Of a DNA stretch of 64,000 bases, positions 53,174 to 61,594 are shown in pieces. Made by a program: the position numbers and the translations under genes. Each line of letters starts with the position of its first letter. The first letter of the stretch is position 1. The stretch comes from Brooklawnia sp032229645 (GTDB lineage: Bacteria; Actinomycetota; Actinomycetes; Propionibacteriales; Propionibacteriaceae). The stretch spans positions 496,001 to 560,000 of the forward strand of contig CAVRLB010000001.1 in NCBI GenBank assembly GCA_963722295.1, given 5' to 3'. The notes beneath the pieces are model-generated. The model was not told where the DNA came from and did no database searches. It worked only from the letters and a program-made list of their open reading frames with translations.

Positions 53174-54907
53174 TTATGCACCGAGCGCGTCGCCGGCCAG
53201 CGGTGAACGGTCGCGTACCAGCAGATTGAGAAGGCCGATCACAGCCATGACGAGAATGATGAGCAGCGTGCAGTAAGCGAAGGCGTGCCCGAACCGGCCG
53301 GCATCGACCTCGGCAAAAATCTGCGACGTCATGATCTTGGTCTGCGGGGTGGTGATGAAGATGATGGGCGACAAAGTGGTCATCGACCGCGCGAATGAAT
53401 AGGTGAGCCCGGACAAGAAGGCGGGACGAATCAGCGGCAGGGTGACCTTGAGGAAGGTTTGGGCACCGGTTGCTCCCAAAGACGTCGACGCCTCATCGAT
53501 GGCGGGATCGATCTGCTGCAAGGCGGAGATGCCCGAGCGCTGCCCCGATGGCATGGAGCGGATGACGTAGACCATGATGATGGCAAGCGCGCCGCCGAAG
53601 ATGGCTCGTCCGCCTGCCAGGGACGGGAACCACATCCGTCCTCCCGCGATATATGCCTGGGCGAATGTGAGGGAGTACCCGATGCCAACGACCGTACCGG
53701 GAACCGCCAGGCCGAGCATACCGACGAAATCGAGCAGGCCATTTCCACGGCGTAGCTTGACGACCACCATCCAGGCAATGAGCATGCCCAGCACGCCGGC
53801 GATGGGGGTCGCGATCAAGGCCAGCGTCGTGGTGGTGATCATGGCTTGGGCGCCGATTCCCTGGAGAATGAACCGGTAGTTCGCCAGAGTCCAGGTGTTG
53901 TTGATGCCCAGCGATTGAATGAACCCGCCGACGATGACGGTGCCGTACATCAAGATCACCAGCGCCACCAGGAGGGACGCCCCCGACATGATCGCAATGA
54001 ACCCCGGGCCTTTGGACACCAGTTGGGGCTTACCGGCAGGCTTTCCGGTTACGGTCACGACGCTCTTGCGCGACACCCAGTAGCGCTGAATCATGAAGAC
54101 CAGCAGAGCCGGGAATAGCAGCACCACCGAATAGGCGGCGCCTGCGCCGAGGTTGTATTCACCGGTGATAGCGATGAATGCCCGCGAGGCCAGCACTGTG
54201 AAATCACCGCCGATGGCCAGCGGATTGGCCAGATCTGAGATGGCCTCGACGAACAGCAACAGGAAGCTGGATGCCATGCCGGGAATCATCATGGGAAAAG
54301 TGACCGTGCGGAAAATCGTCCACTTGGACGCGCCCAGAGACTGAGCTGCCTCATCCAAGGCCGGATCGAGGTGTTCCAGCAGTCCCTTGAAGTTCATATA
54401 GGCGACCGGGAAGAAGCTTAGTGACAGCACGAAAACCAGGCCGCCCAGACCATAGGGGCTGATAGACAGGCCGAAGACATCATGACTGATCAGGCCTTGC
54501 CGTCCGAACAAGGTGATGGTCGCGGTGGCCACCGCAAATGGGGGCGACACGATCGGCATCAGGGCCACCAGGTGGAAGAGCTTCTTGCCACGGAACTTGA
54601 GCCTCACCTGGGCATAGGCCAGCAGGAATCCCAGGCTGGTACCGATCAGCCCCACCAGAAGGCCGAGCAGAAGCGTATTGCCGATGACCGACCTGTTGAA
54701 CGACGTCGAGAAGATATTTGACAGGACTTCGCGTCCTTCTCCACTCGCGGCATTCGACAGAACTTTGATCAGCGGAAAGATGATCAGGACGAAGAGGATC
54801 AGGCTGACGACCCCGAGCAGTACCCGGGTCGAAGTGTCTTGACGAATCGACTTCGGTGGTTTGTGTTTCGCCACCGATGTGGCTGATGTGGGCACTGCGA
54901 TGCTCAT
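53174..54907 (-). CDS. ABC transporter permease, fused double-domain (FbpB/AfuB type)
   Basis: The 577-residue protein has about 12 transmembrane helices in two halves, each with an EAA-type loop: ALDEAAQSLGASKWTIFRTV (about residue 205) and AIDEASTSLGATGAQTFLKV (about residue 480). Such fused permeases serve ferric iron/AfuB-like importers. ATG 54907 has GGAG six bases upstream; ATG 54925 is less well supported. It is separated from the binding-protein gene by a strong hairpin at 55027-55080. Confidence 0.92.
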   Translation of the reverse strand: MSIAVPTSATSVAKHKPPKSIRQDTSTRVLLGVVSLILFVLIIFPLIKVLSNAASGEGREVLSNIFSTSFNRSVIGNTLLLGLLVGLIGTSLGFLLAYAQVRLKFRGKKLFHLVALMPIVSPPFAVATATITLFGRQGLISHDVFGLSISPYGLGGLVFVLSLSFFPVAYMNFKGLLEHLDPALDEAAQSLGASKWTIFRTVTFPMMIPGMASSFLLLFVEAISDLANPLAIGGDFTVLASRAFIAITGEYNLGAGAAYSVVLLFPALLVFMIQRYWVSRKSVVTVTGKPAGKPQLVSKGPGFIAIMSGASLLVALVILMYGTVIVGGFIQSLGINNTWTLANYRFILQGIGAQAMITTTTLALIATPIAGVLGMLIAWMVVVKLRRGNGLLDFVGMLGLAVPGTVVGIGYSLTFAQAYIAGGRMWFPSLAGGRAIFGGALAIIMVYVIRSMPSGQRSGISALQQIDPAIDEASTSLGATGAQTFLKVTLPLIRPAFLSGLTYSFARSMTTLSPIIFITTPQTKIMTSQIFAEVDAGRFGHAFAYCTLLIILVMAVIGLLNLLVRDRSPLAGDALGA

Positions 54908-55026
54908 GGGTGTCTCCATGGTCAAAGGAGGATTCGCTGTCCGCGCATCAGTCCGGGTCCGGGACGAGGCGAGGTGCGATCAAGAGTGGTCCGGCTGCCG
55001 AGTTGGGCGCGTAAGACATATTGACG

Positions 55027-55080
55027 CTGGTGGGTGATCCGGCGAGGGTTCGAGCTCACCTCGTCCGGGTCACCCACCAG
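55027..55080 (-). terminator. Strong hairpin between binding-protein and permease genes
   Basis: A long stem is formed by CTGGTGGGTGA with TCACCCACCAG, continuing through CCGG/CCGG and GAGG/CCTC with single mismatches. It lies 28 bp after the binding-protein stop and upstream of the permease. Such hairpins commonly stabilise the upstream mRNA or partly terminate, giving more binding protein than membrane components. Confidence 0.7.
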
Positions 55081-55108
55081 TGGTGCTCAACTCACTATCT
55101 GGCGGATG

Positions 55109-56161
55109 CTAATCCTTGGGCTCGGACGCGACCTCCGAGTCGAAGCGTGACAGCAGATCCGACTTGGCCGCTGCGGCAGCCGCGAAGTCGTAGTCGATCA
55201 GGTTGATCTCATCGAGCTTGGCCATCCGGTCATCGACGACGGCGTCAGGTGCTGTCAGCACCTGGAAGGAACCGACGGTCGGGCCGATGTTCTGAGCTTC
55301 GGCGGTCAATGCCCAGTCGATGTAGGCCTTGGCGGCAGTCGGATTCTGATTGTTGGCGACCATGGCAACGCCACCGACCTCGTAACCCGAACCATCCGAC
55401 GGGTAGGTGACGACCAGGTTGGATGCGCCCTCTTCGCGGTACTTCACGCAGTCGTGGGTGAAGATGATGCCGACCGCAACCTCGCCGCGGGCCGTTGCTT
55501 CACCAGGGGCCGAACCGGTCTTGGAGTACTGCAGGATGTTCGAGTTCAGTTGCTTCATATACTCCATGCCCTGGTCCTCGCCGCCGCGCAGCACCGTCTG
55601 CGTCCACAGTGCGGTGTAGGCGGTGCCGGAGGTGGCAGGGTGAGCCATCATGATCTGCCCTTGCAGCTTCGGATCGAGCAGGTCGTTCCAGGTCTGGGGC
55701 TGTTGCACTCCGAGATCGCTCAAGATGGCGGTATTGGAGCAGAACCCCAACGCGCCGACGTATACGCCGGTCCACCAGCCATCCGGATCCTTGTACTTAT
55801 CGGCAATCGCCTCGGCGTTCGGTGATTGGTAGGCCTCAAGCAGGCCCTTCTCCTGCGCTTGGCCGTAGCCGTCGGCGGGCCCGCCATGCCAGACATCGAA
55901 CTCAGGCTGATCCTTCGCCGATTCGAGGCGGGCGACTGCTTCTCCCGAACTGAGCCGGACGAAGCTCGTCTCGACGCCGGTCTTCGCTTGGAAAGCAGCC
56001 GTCATGGCCTGGCACCAGTCTTCCTGGGCGCCGCAAGCCACCACCAGCTTGCCACCGAGTTCGCCATTGTCAGTGGTACTGCCACCCTGATCCACAGCGC
56101 AGGATGCGAGCAATGTCACGGCGAACACAGAAGCTATCGCTGCTTTGGAACGGATCTTCAT
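55109..56161 (-). CDS. ABC transporter substrate-binding lipoprotein (iron/AfuA-like)
   Basis: The 350-residue protein has a lipoprotein signal peptide (MKIRSKAAIASVFAVTLLAS, lipobox LLASC). A type II binding-protein fold follows: KLVVACGAQEDWCQAM, EFDVWHGGPADGYGQAQEKG, and PATSGTAYTALWTQTVLRGG. The family includes ferric-binding FbpA and sugar-phosphate-binding AfuA. The GGPAD and SGTA motifs lean toward AfuA-like members but do not prove it. AAGGA precedes ATG 56161. It is the first gene of the importer, directly after a two-component system. Confidence 0.9.
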   Translation of the reverse strand: MKIRSKAAIASVFAVTLLASCAVDQGGSTTDNGELGGKLVVACGAQEDWCQAMTAAFQAKTGVETSFVRLSSGEAVARLESAKDQPEFDVWHGGPADGYGQAQEKGLLEAYQSPNAEAIADKYKDPDGWWTGVYVGALGFCSNTAILSDLGVQQPQTWNDLLDPKLQGQIMMAHPATSGTAYTALWTQTVLRGGEDQGMEYMKQLNSNILQYSKTGSAPGEATARGEVAVGIIFTHDCVKYREEGASNLVVTYPSDGSGYEVGGVAMVANNQNPTAAKAYIDWALTAEAQNIGPTVGSFQVLTAPDAVVDDRMAKLDEINLIDYDFAAAAAAKSDLLSRFDSEVASEPKD

Positions 56162-56272
56162 CGTGTGGGTCCTTCCGCAAGTCCAGACGTCTTCTTCGCA
56201 CGTCTCTACTGCTGATGTTAGGGTGCCGGATCGGACGAGCCGAGCACGCCACGGTTGCATTTTGATGCCTTC

Positions 56273-56290
56273 GGTGACAGCTTTGTCACC
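56273..56290. terminator. Hairpin GGTGACA-GCTT-TGTCACC after the response regulator
   Basis: A perfect 7-bp stem with a 4-nt loop lies 11 bp past the response regulator stop and about 110 bp upstream of the binding-protein start. It could be a weak terminator or, being a dyad, the response regulator's binding site for the transporter promoter. A TAACAT -10-like box lies downstream on the minus strand. The evidence does not discriminate. Confidence 0.4.
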
Positions 56291-56301
56291 ATTGGGTTGA
56301 G

Positions 56302-57009
56302 CTATTCACCGGATGAACCGACGGTGTCGTCGAGGTCAGGCATCAGATATCCCTCGCCGCGGACCGACACTATCAATTGCGGATCCGTTGGGCCGAGCTT
56401 GCCACGTAACCGGCGAATCGTGGTCTTGAGCATGTCCCTGCCCGTTTCCGGGGTGGAGGTAAGCCACCCGGCAGCAACCAGCTCCTGCCAGCCGACCGGC
56501 TGCCCCAGGTGGGCGAACAGTGCGGCCAGCAGCCTTGATTCGACATCCGATAGGTTCACCCGGCGCGTGCCGACGCGCACGGCGATGGAGCCCTCGGTCA
56601 TGATCAACGGCCCGTTGATCTGCTGGCTGCTGGGCAGGTTGTGCCGGAGTATGACGGCGACCCGCATCAGCAGTTCACGGGCGTTGAAGGGCTTGACGAT
56701 GTACTCGTCGGCTCCGGCTTCGAATCCGGCGACCCGCTCCTCAGGGGTGCCCTTCGCGCTCAGGAAGCACACCGGGATGTCCGTCGACTCGCGAACCCGG
56801 CGGCATAACGAAAGTCCCGATTCGCCGGGCAACATGATGTCGCACAGCAGCAGGTCGAAATGCTCCTGGCGAATCCGCCGTTCGGCGGTCTCTGCGTCCA
56901 AGACCCCGGTCACCGAGTAGCCGGATCCGGTGAGAATAAACTCACAGATGTCCAGCATCTGTGGCTCATCCTCCACCAGCAAGATCCGTGCAGCAACTGA
57001 TCCACTCAC
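56302..57009 (-). CDS. OmpR/PhoB-family response regulator
   Basis: The 235-residue protein has a receiver domain (ILLVEDEP acidic pair, phosphoacceptor Asp in LLLCDIMLPGE at about residue 55, conserved Lys in YIVKPFNARELL). A winged-helix DNA-binding domain (SDVESRLLAALFAHLGQPV, DMLKTTIRRLRGKLG, VRGEGYLM) follows. The GTG start overlaps the kinase stop (57006-57009). It probably controls the downstream ABC importer. Confidence 0.94.
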   Translation of the reverse strand: MSGSVAARILLVEDEPQMLDICEFILTGSGYSVTGVLDAETAERRIRQEHFDLLLCDIMLPGESGLSLCRRVRESTDIPVCFLSAKGTPEERVAGFEAGADEYIVKPFNARELLMRVAVILRHNLPSSQQINGPLIMTEGSIAVRVGTRRVNLSDVESRLLAALFAHLGQPVGWQELVAAGWLTSTPETGRDMLKTTIRRLRGKLGPTDPQLIVSVRGEGYLMPDLDDTVGSSGE

Positions 57010-57809
57010 GGCCTCACCTCATCAGACTCACCGATGGGCAGATTGAACATCATCGTAGTGCCCCGTTGTGGCACGGTGTCCACAAACAACTGGCCGCCGT
57101 GCCTCTCCACAATCTGCCTGGTGATGATCAAACCTAGCCCTGTACCACTGCCGACCGGCCGCCCGGACGAGAAACGTTGAAACAGTTCGAGGCGTTGGGT
57201 GGCGCCCATGCCCATCCCCCTATCGCTGACCATCACCAGCACATCGTTTTCCCTCGGTGCCACTCTGACGGTCACCGGACGATCGGCGGGGCTCACGGCG
57301 AGGGCGTTGTTGATCAGATTCGCGAGCCCTTGGCGGATCAGTAGCTTGTCGGCGTACACAGTGCAGGGCACAGCGGGACAATCCAGCACGATCTCGGCTT
57401 GGCGAAGCCCACGCAGATCGGCCACCAGACCGGTGATGATCTCAGCGATGTCACATGGCTCGATTCGTACCGTGAATCGCCCGGCCTCGATGCGGGCCTG
57501 GGTGAGCATATCCTCGACCAATTCGATGGTTGATGCGGACTGCTGCCGGATGGTTTCAACGAAGCGGTGTTGTGGCTCGGTCAATGACCCCGGCGTTCCG
57601 CTGTCGAGGAGATCGCCGGCCAGATTGATCATGGACAACGGGGTACGCAATTCGTGGCTGAGCATAGACACCTGATCGGCACGCCACCTGGCCAAGGTTT
57701 GCAGCCGCTCGACCTCGACGGCGGACCGCCGCCATCCGAGGGCGCACCAGGCCAGCCCCCCGGCGAGCAGCATGGCCACCAGCACCACCGCCGACATCGT
57801 CCACGCCAC
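57006..57809 (-). CDS. Sensor histidine kinase with a single membrane helix and no extracellular domain
   Basis: The 267-residue kinase has one N-terminal hydrophobic helix (MSAVVLVAMLLAGGLAWCAL), a short linker with no HAMP or PAS domain, and the HisKA box SMLSHELRTPLS with the phosphoaccepting His near residue 52. N (NLINNALAVSP), G1 (VSDRGMGM) and G2 (GSGTGLGLIITRQIV) boxes complete the ATPase. Lacking a sensor domain, it may read the transport state of the neighbouring importer. The start is GTG 57809 with TAGACT 6 nt upstream, consistent with a leaderless mRNA. Confidence 0.92.
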   Translation of the reverse strand: MAWTMSAVVLVAMLLAGGLAWCALGWRRSAVEVERLQTLARWRADQVSMLSHELRTPLSMINLAGDLLDSGTPGSLTEPQHRFVETIRQQSASTIELVEDMLTQARIEAGRFTVRIEPCDIAEIITGLVADLRGLRQAEIVLDCPAVPCTVYADKLLIRQGLANLINNALAVSPADRPVTVRVAPRENDVLVMVSDRGMGMGATQRLELFQRFSSGRPVGSGTGLGLIITRQIVERHGGQLFVDTVPQRGTTMMFNLPIGESDEVRP

Positions 57810-57849
57810 GTGTGGAGTCTATGAGCCCCATGCCGATTGGGCGAACGCA

Positions 57850-57863
57850 CCCAGGGTTCTGGG
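57850..57863. terminator. Small hairpin after the peptide-transporter ATPase gene
   Basis: CCCAG-GGTT-CTGGG forms a 5-bp stem immediately after the stop codon at 57865, 28 bp before the two-component promoter region. No U-tract is present, so it is only a weak candidate terminator. Confidence 0.3.
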
Positions 57864-57864
57864 G

Positions 57865-59607
57865 TCAGGTTCCGAACGCGAAATTCGCACCGGGGATGGC
57901 CGCCAGCAGTTCGCGGGTGTAATTCTGCTGCGAGTTCTCGAACACCTCATCGGTGCTCGCGGTCTCGACGACCCGGCCCTCTTGCATCACGCACACGTTG
58001 TCGGCGACCAACCGCACCACCGCCAAGTCATGGGTGATGAACATATAGGTCAATCCAAGTTCGGTTTGCAGTTCGGTTAGCAGGGTGAGGATCTGCCCTT
58101 GGACGAGCACGTCCAACGCTGAGACTGCCTCATCGAGCACCAGCACCTCGGGCCGCAGGGCCAAAGCCCGGGCAATGGCGACGCGTTGGCGCTGGCCACC
58201 GGACAGCTCGCTCGGGTAGCGGTCACGGGTCCCTGACGGCAGCGCTACCTGATCGAGAAGTTCCTTCACCCTGGCCTGGCGCTCGGCCTGGCTACCGATG
58301 CCGTGCACGACCAGGGGCTCGGCGATTGTATTGCCCACGCTGTATTGCGGGTCCAAGGTGCCATAGGGATCTTGGAAGACCGGTTGCACCCGGCGCCGGA
58401 ACTCCATCAACTCGGCTCCTCTGAGGTTGCCGCTGATGTCCTTGCCGTCGAACCGGATCGATCCACCGGTCAGCGGCTCCAGCTTCAAGAACAGCTTCGC
58501 CAAGGTGGACTTTCCGGAACCGGACTCCCCCACGATGGCCGAGGTGGTGCCCTTCTTCACGCGCAGATTGACGTCGTTGACCGCCACCAGCTCGCGCCGC
58601 TCGAACAACCTGCGGGTGCGCAACGTGAACACCTTGCGGGCACCGACGATCTCGATGAGATGGCCGGACGATTCGGCGGCTAGTTCGTCTCGTTCGGCCG
58701 CACGCTCGAGCAATGCCTGCTCGGGGGCCGCGCCTTCGAAGACCTCGACCCTATCGTCGTGCAGCGCGGACTGCATCCGCCGCGATGCCAGGCTGGGTGC
58801 CGCCGCAACCAGGCGCTGGGTGTAGGGATGTTTGGGTGCGGCCAGGATCTCCTGCGAGGAGCCGGATTCCACCACCCTTCCGCGATACATCACGACCAGG
58901 TGCTCGGCCCGCTCGGCGGCGAGCCCCAGATCATGGGTGATGAACAGCACCGAGGTGCCGTACTCGTCGGTGAGGGTCTGCAGGTGATCGAGGATCCGGC
59001 GCTGCACGGTGACGTCGAGCGCCGAGGTCGGTTCGTCCGCGATCAACAGCTTCGGACGGGCCGACAGGCCGATACCGATCAGAGCCCGCTGCCGCATGCC
59101 ACCGGAGAACTCGTGCGGGTACTGCTTCAGACGGTTCTGGGCCTCCGGAAGCCCGGCCTCTGTCAGCACTTCGATGGCGCGCTCGCGTACCGCCTTGTCG
59201 CCGCGGGCGACATTGTTGGCCTTGATGGCCTCCTCCACCTGGTAGCCGATCGTCCACACGGGGTTGAGGTTGGACATCGGATCTTGAGGAACATAGCCGA
59301 TCTGCGCACCGCGCACATCGGTCAATTGCTTGGGCGACAGCTTCGACAGATCGGTACCGTCGAAATTGATCGAGCCCTGCTTGATCCTTCCGGTGCCCGG
59401 TAGGAGATCGATGATTGCCTGAGCGGTGGTCGATTTTCCGGATCCGGATTCGCCGACGATTGCGACCCATTGCTTGGGATAGATGGTCAGGTCGGCTCCT
59501 TGGACCGCCGGGATCTCACCCGACTTGGTGGTGAAGCTGACGTGCAGGTCATGAATCGCCAGCAGTGGCCCTTGATTTGCGCTCTGTTCAGATGGTGCTG
59601 TAGTCAT
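57865..59607 (-). CDS. Peptide ABC transporter ATPase, fused DppD-DppF type
   Basis: The 580-residue protein joins two ATPase domains. Domain 1 has Walker A VGESGSGKSTTAQAI (about residue 52), signature FSGGMRQRALIGI and Walker B LLIADEPTSALD. Domain 2 has VGESGSGKSTLAKLF (about residue 355), LSGGQRQRVAIARA and VLVLDEAVSALD; Ala replaces the usual Pro after DE. Both keep switch histidines (ITHDLG, ITHDLA). It powers the DppBC-type permease. The start overlaps the permease stop by ATGA. Confidence 0.95.
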   Translation of the reverse strand: MTTAPSEQSANQGPLLAIHDLHVSFTTKSGEIPAVQGADLTIYPKQWVAIVGESGSGKSTTAQAIIDLLPGTGRIKQGSINFDGTDLSKLSPKQLTDVRGAQIGYVPQDPMSNLNPVWTIGYQVEEAIKANNVARGDKAVRERAIEVLTEAGLPEAQNRLKQYPHEFSGGMRQRALIGIGLSARPKLLIADEPTSALDVTVQRRILDHLQTLTDEYGTSVLFITHDLGLAAERAEHLVVMYRGRVVESGSSQEILAAPKHPYTQRLVAAAPSLASRRMQSALHDDRVEVFEGAAPEQALLERAAERDELAAESSGHLIEIVGARKVFTLRTRRLFERRELVAVNDVNLRVKKGTTSAIVGESGSGKSTLAKLFLKLEPLTGGSIRFDGKDISGNLRGAELMEFRRRVQPVFQDPYGTLDPQYSVGNTIAEPLVVHGIGSQAERQARVKELLDQVALPSGTRDRYPSELSGGQRQRVAIARALALRPEVLVLDEAVSALDVLVQGQILTLLTELQTELGLTYMFITHDLAVVRLVADNVCVMQEGRVVETASTDEVFENSQQNYTRELLAAIPGANFAFGT

Positions 59608-60554
59608 CGGCGGGCACGCTCCTTCGGATCCAGGGCGTCTCGGACGACATCGCCGAGCATCAAGAAGGACAGGACCGTGATCGACAAGGCACCTGCGGGA
59701 TAGATCAGCGGCATCGGGTTCGTGGTGAGCGAGGCCCTCGCCTGAGAGATGTCATTGCCCCAGCTCATCACGCTGGGCGGTAGCCCGACACCGAGGAACG
59801 ACAGCGTGGATTCGGCGACGATGTAGGTACCAAGAGATACGGTCGCGACGGCGATCACGGGCGCCAAAGCGTTGGGCAGCACGTGCCGGATGAGAATCCG
59901 GAGCCTGGACACACCCAGTGCCAGCGAAGCCATCACATAGTCGGACTGTTTGGCGCTGAGCACCGCGCCGCGCATGATCCTGGCGATCTGGGGCCAGGCG
60001 AACATCGCGATCACCACCGCCACGAATATCGGATTGCGGGCCGGGAAAGCCGACATCACGACGATTGCGCCGAGGATGGTGGGGATGGCGAAAAAGATAT
60101 CGCCGATGCGGGACAGCACAGCATCCCACCAGCCACCGTAGTAGCCGGCGATCGCACCGACGATACCGCCGATCAAAACCACCAAGATGGTGGCGGTCAT
60201 GCCGACCTGCACCGAGGCACGGGCACCGAAAACCACGCGGGCGAAAACATCGCAGCCCTGCCTGGTGAACCCGAAGGGATGGCCGGCGGCGGGGCCGTGA
60301 TCGCTGTTGGCGAGCTGGCAGCCGTCGTTCGGCGCGGCCGAAGTCACCACGCCCGGGAAGATCGCAAGGAACAGCACCACCACGATCAACGCGGCAGACG
60401 CCCAGAACATCGGACGCTTGCGCATCGACTCCCAGGCGTCTCCCCAGGTGGTGCGGGGTTTGCCCGCGACATCAACGGCGTCAACCGCCTTGAGCGGGGT
60501 CTCGTCCAAGGGTGCGACGAAATGCTCCTGATGGAGCTGAGCATTACTTGGCAT
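59604..60554 (-). CDS. Peptide ABC transporter permease, DppC type
   Basis: The 316-residue protein has an N-terminal cytoplasmic segment and six helices. The EAA loop is SLALGVSRLRILIRHVLPNA (core MASLALGVSRLRILIRH), and PDWG-like LGVGLPPSVMSWGNDISQAR is typical of DppC/OppC. It pairs with the DppB-type protein encoded upstream, whose end it overlaps by 11 bp. Specificity is set by the binding protein. Confidence 0.94.
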   Translation of the reverse strand: MPSNAQLHQEHFVAPLDETPLKAVDAVDVAGKPRTTWGDAWESMRKRPMFWASAALIVVVLFLAIFPGVVTSAAPNDGCQLANSDHGPAAGHPFGFTRQGCDVFARVVFGARASVQVGMTATILVVLIGGIVGAIAGYYGGWWDAVLSRIGDIFFAIPTILGAIVVMSAFPARNPIFVAVVIAMFAWPQIARIMRGAVLSAKQSDYVMASLALGVSRLRILIRHVLPNALAPVIAVATVSLGTYIVAESTLSFLGVGLPPSVMSWGNDISQARASLTTNPMPLIYPAGALSITVLSFLMLGDVVRDALDPKERARR

Positions 60555-61473
60555 AGCGAATCCTCGGATCGAGCCAGGCGTACAGAATGTCGACCAGCAG
60601 ATTGGCGAGCATGATGATCACGACCATCACCGCGACGAAGGACACCACTGTTGGTCCGTCGCCGATGGTGACGGCGCGGTAAATGGTGCCGCCCACGCCG
60701 TTGACGTTGAAGATGCCTTCGGTCACGATCGATCCGACCATCAGCGATCCGAGATCGACACCGAGGAAGGTGACCACCGGTACCAGCGAGTTACGCAGAA
60801 CGTGCACCATGATGACCCGGCGCCTGCTCAAGCCCTTGGCTGTGGCGGTGCGGACGAAATCAGCGGACAGATTTTCCGTCACGCTGGATCTGGTGAGCCG
60901 CACGATGTAGGCGAACGAGACGCTCGCCAAAACGATGGCCGGCAAGATCAATTCATTCAGCGGCGCACCGGCCGACACCGTAGTTCTGGCCCAGCCGAGC
61001 TTCACACCGAAGATGAGCTGCAGCAGGAAGCCGATCACGAAGGTGGGCGCCGAGATGAGGATCAGACTGGTGACCAGGGCGGTCGCGTCGAAGATCTTGC
61101 CTTTGCGCAGGCCTGCGACCAAGCCGACGGCGATACCGGCAACGGCCTCGAAGGCCAGCGCCAATAGTGCGAGCCGGGCCGTGATCGGGAACGCGTGGGA
61201 CATCACTTCGATGACCGGACGACCGGTATACGACGTTCCCCAGTGCCCCTTGAAGAGGCCGGCAATGTAATAGAAGTACTGATTTATGAATGGCTCGTCC
61301 AGGTGGTACTGGGCACGAATGGCGTCGATGGTCGCCTGCGGAGGCTGCCGATCACCGTAAAGGGCTGCAATGGGATCACCGGGAAGGGCAAAGACCATGG
61401 CGTAAATGAGGAAGGTCGCCCCGAAGAAGACCGGGATCAGCTGCAATAGCCTGCGGCCGATGTATTTGAGCAT
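60544..61473 (-). CDS. Peptide ABC transporter permease, DppB type
   Basis: The 309-residue protein has six helices. The N-terminal MLKYIGRRLLQLIPVFFGA and the loop FVRTATAKGLSRRRVIMVHV, with LRNSLVPVVTFLG, are the DppB/OppB signature. GGAG lies upstream of ATG 61473. It follows the binding-protein gene across a strong hairpin (61538-61569). Confidence 0.95.
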   Translation of the reverse strand: MLKYIGRRLLQLIPVFFGATFLIYAMVFALPGDPIAALYGDRQPPQATIDAIRAQYHLDEPFINQYFYYIAGLFKGHWGTSYTGRPVIEVMSHAFPITARLALLALAFEAVAGIAVGLVAGLRKGKIFDATALVTSLILISAPTFVIGFLLQLIFGVKLGWARTTVSAGAPLNELILPAIVLASVSFAYIVRLTRSSVTENLSADFVRTATAKGLSRRRVIMVHVLRNSLVPVVTFLGVDLGSLMVGSIVTEGIFNVNGVGGTIYRAVTIGDGPTVVSFVAVMVVIIMLANLLVDILYAWLDPRIRYAK

Positions 61474-61537
61474 CGACGACTCCTAGCTGCGGATGAAATC
61501 TGTGGACATGTTAGGGCACTGCGTGTGCTATCAGCAC

Positions 61538-61569
61538 GGTGCCCGGGACATGAGCAAGTCCCGGGCACC
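61538..61569 (-). terminator. Strong hairpin between peptide-binding protein and permease genes
   Basis: GGTGCCCGGGAC pairs perfectly with GTCCCGGGCACC (12 bp) around an 8-nt loop. It lies 26 bp after the binding-protein stop (61595) and 64 bp before the DppB start. As at 55027-55080, it probably raises binding-protein mRNA over permease mRNA. Confidence 0.75.
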
Positions 61570-61594
61570 GCACCGAATCTGCTACTCCCCCAGA

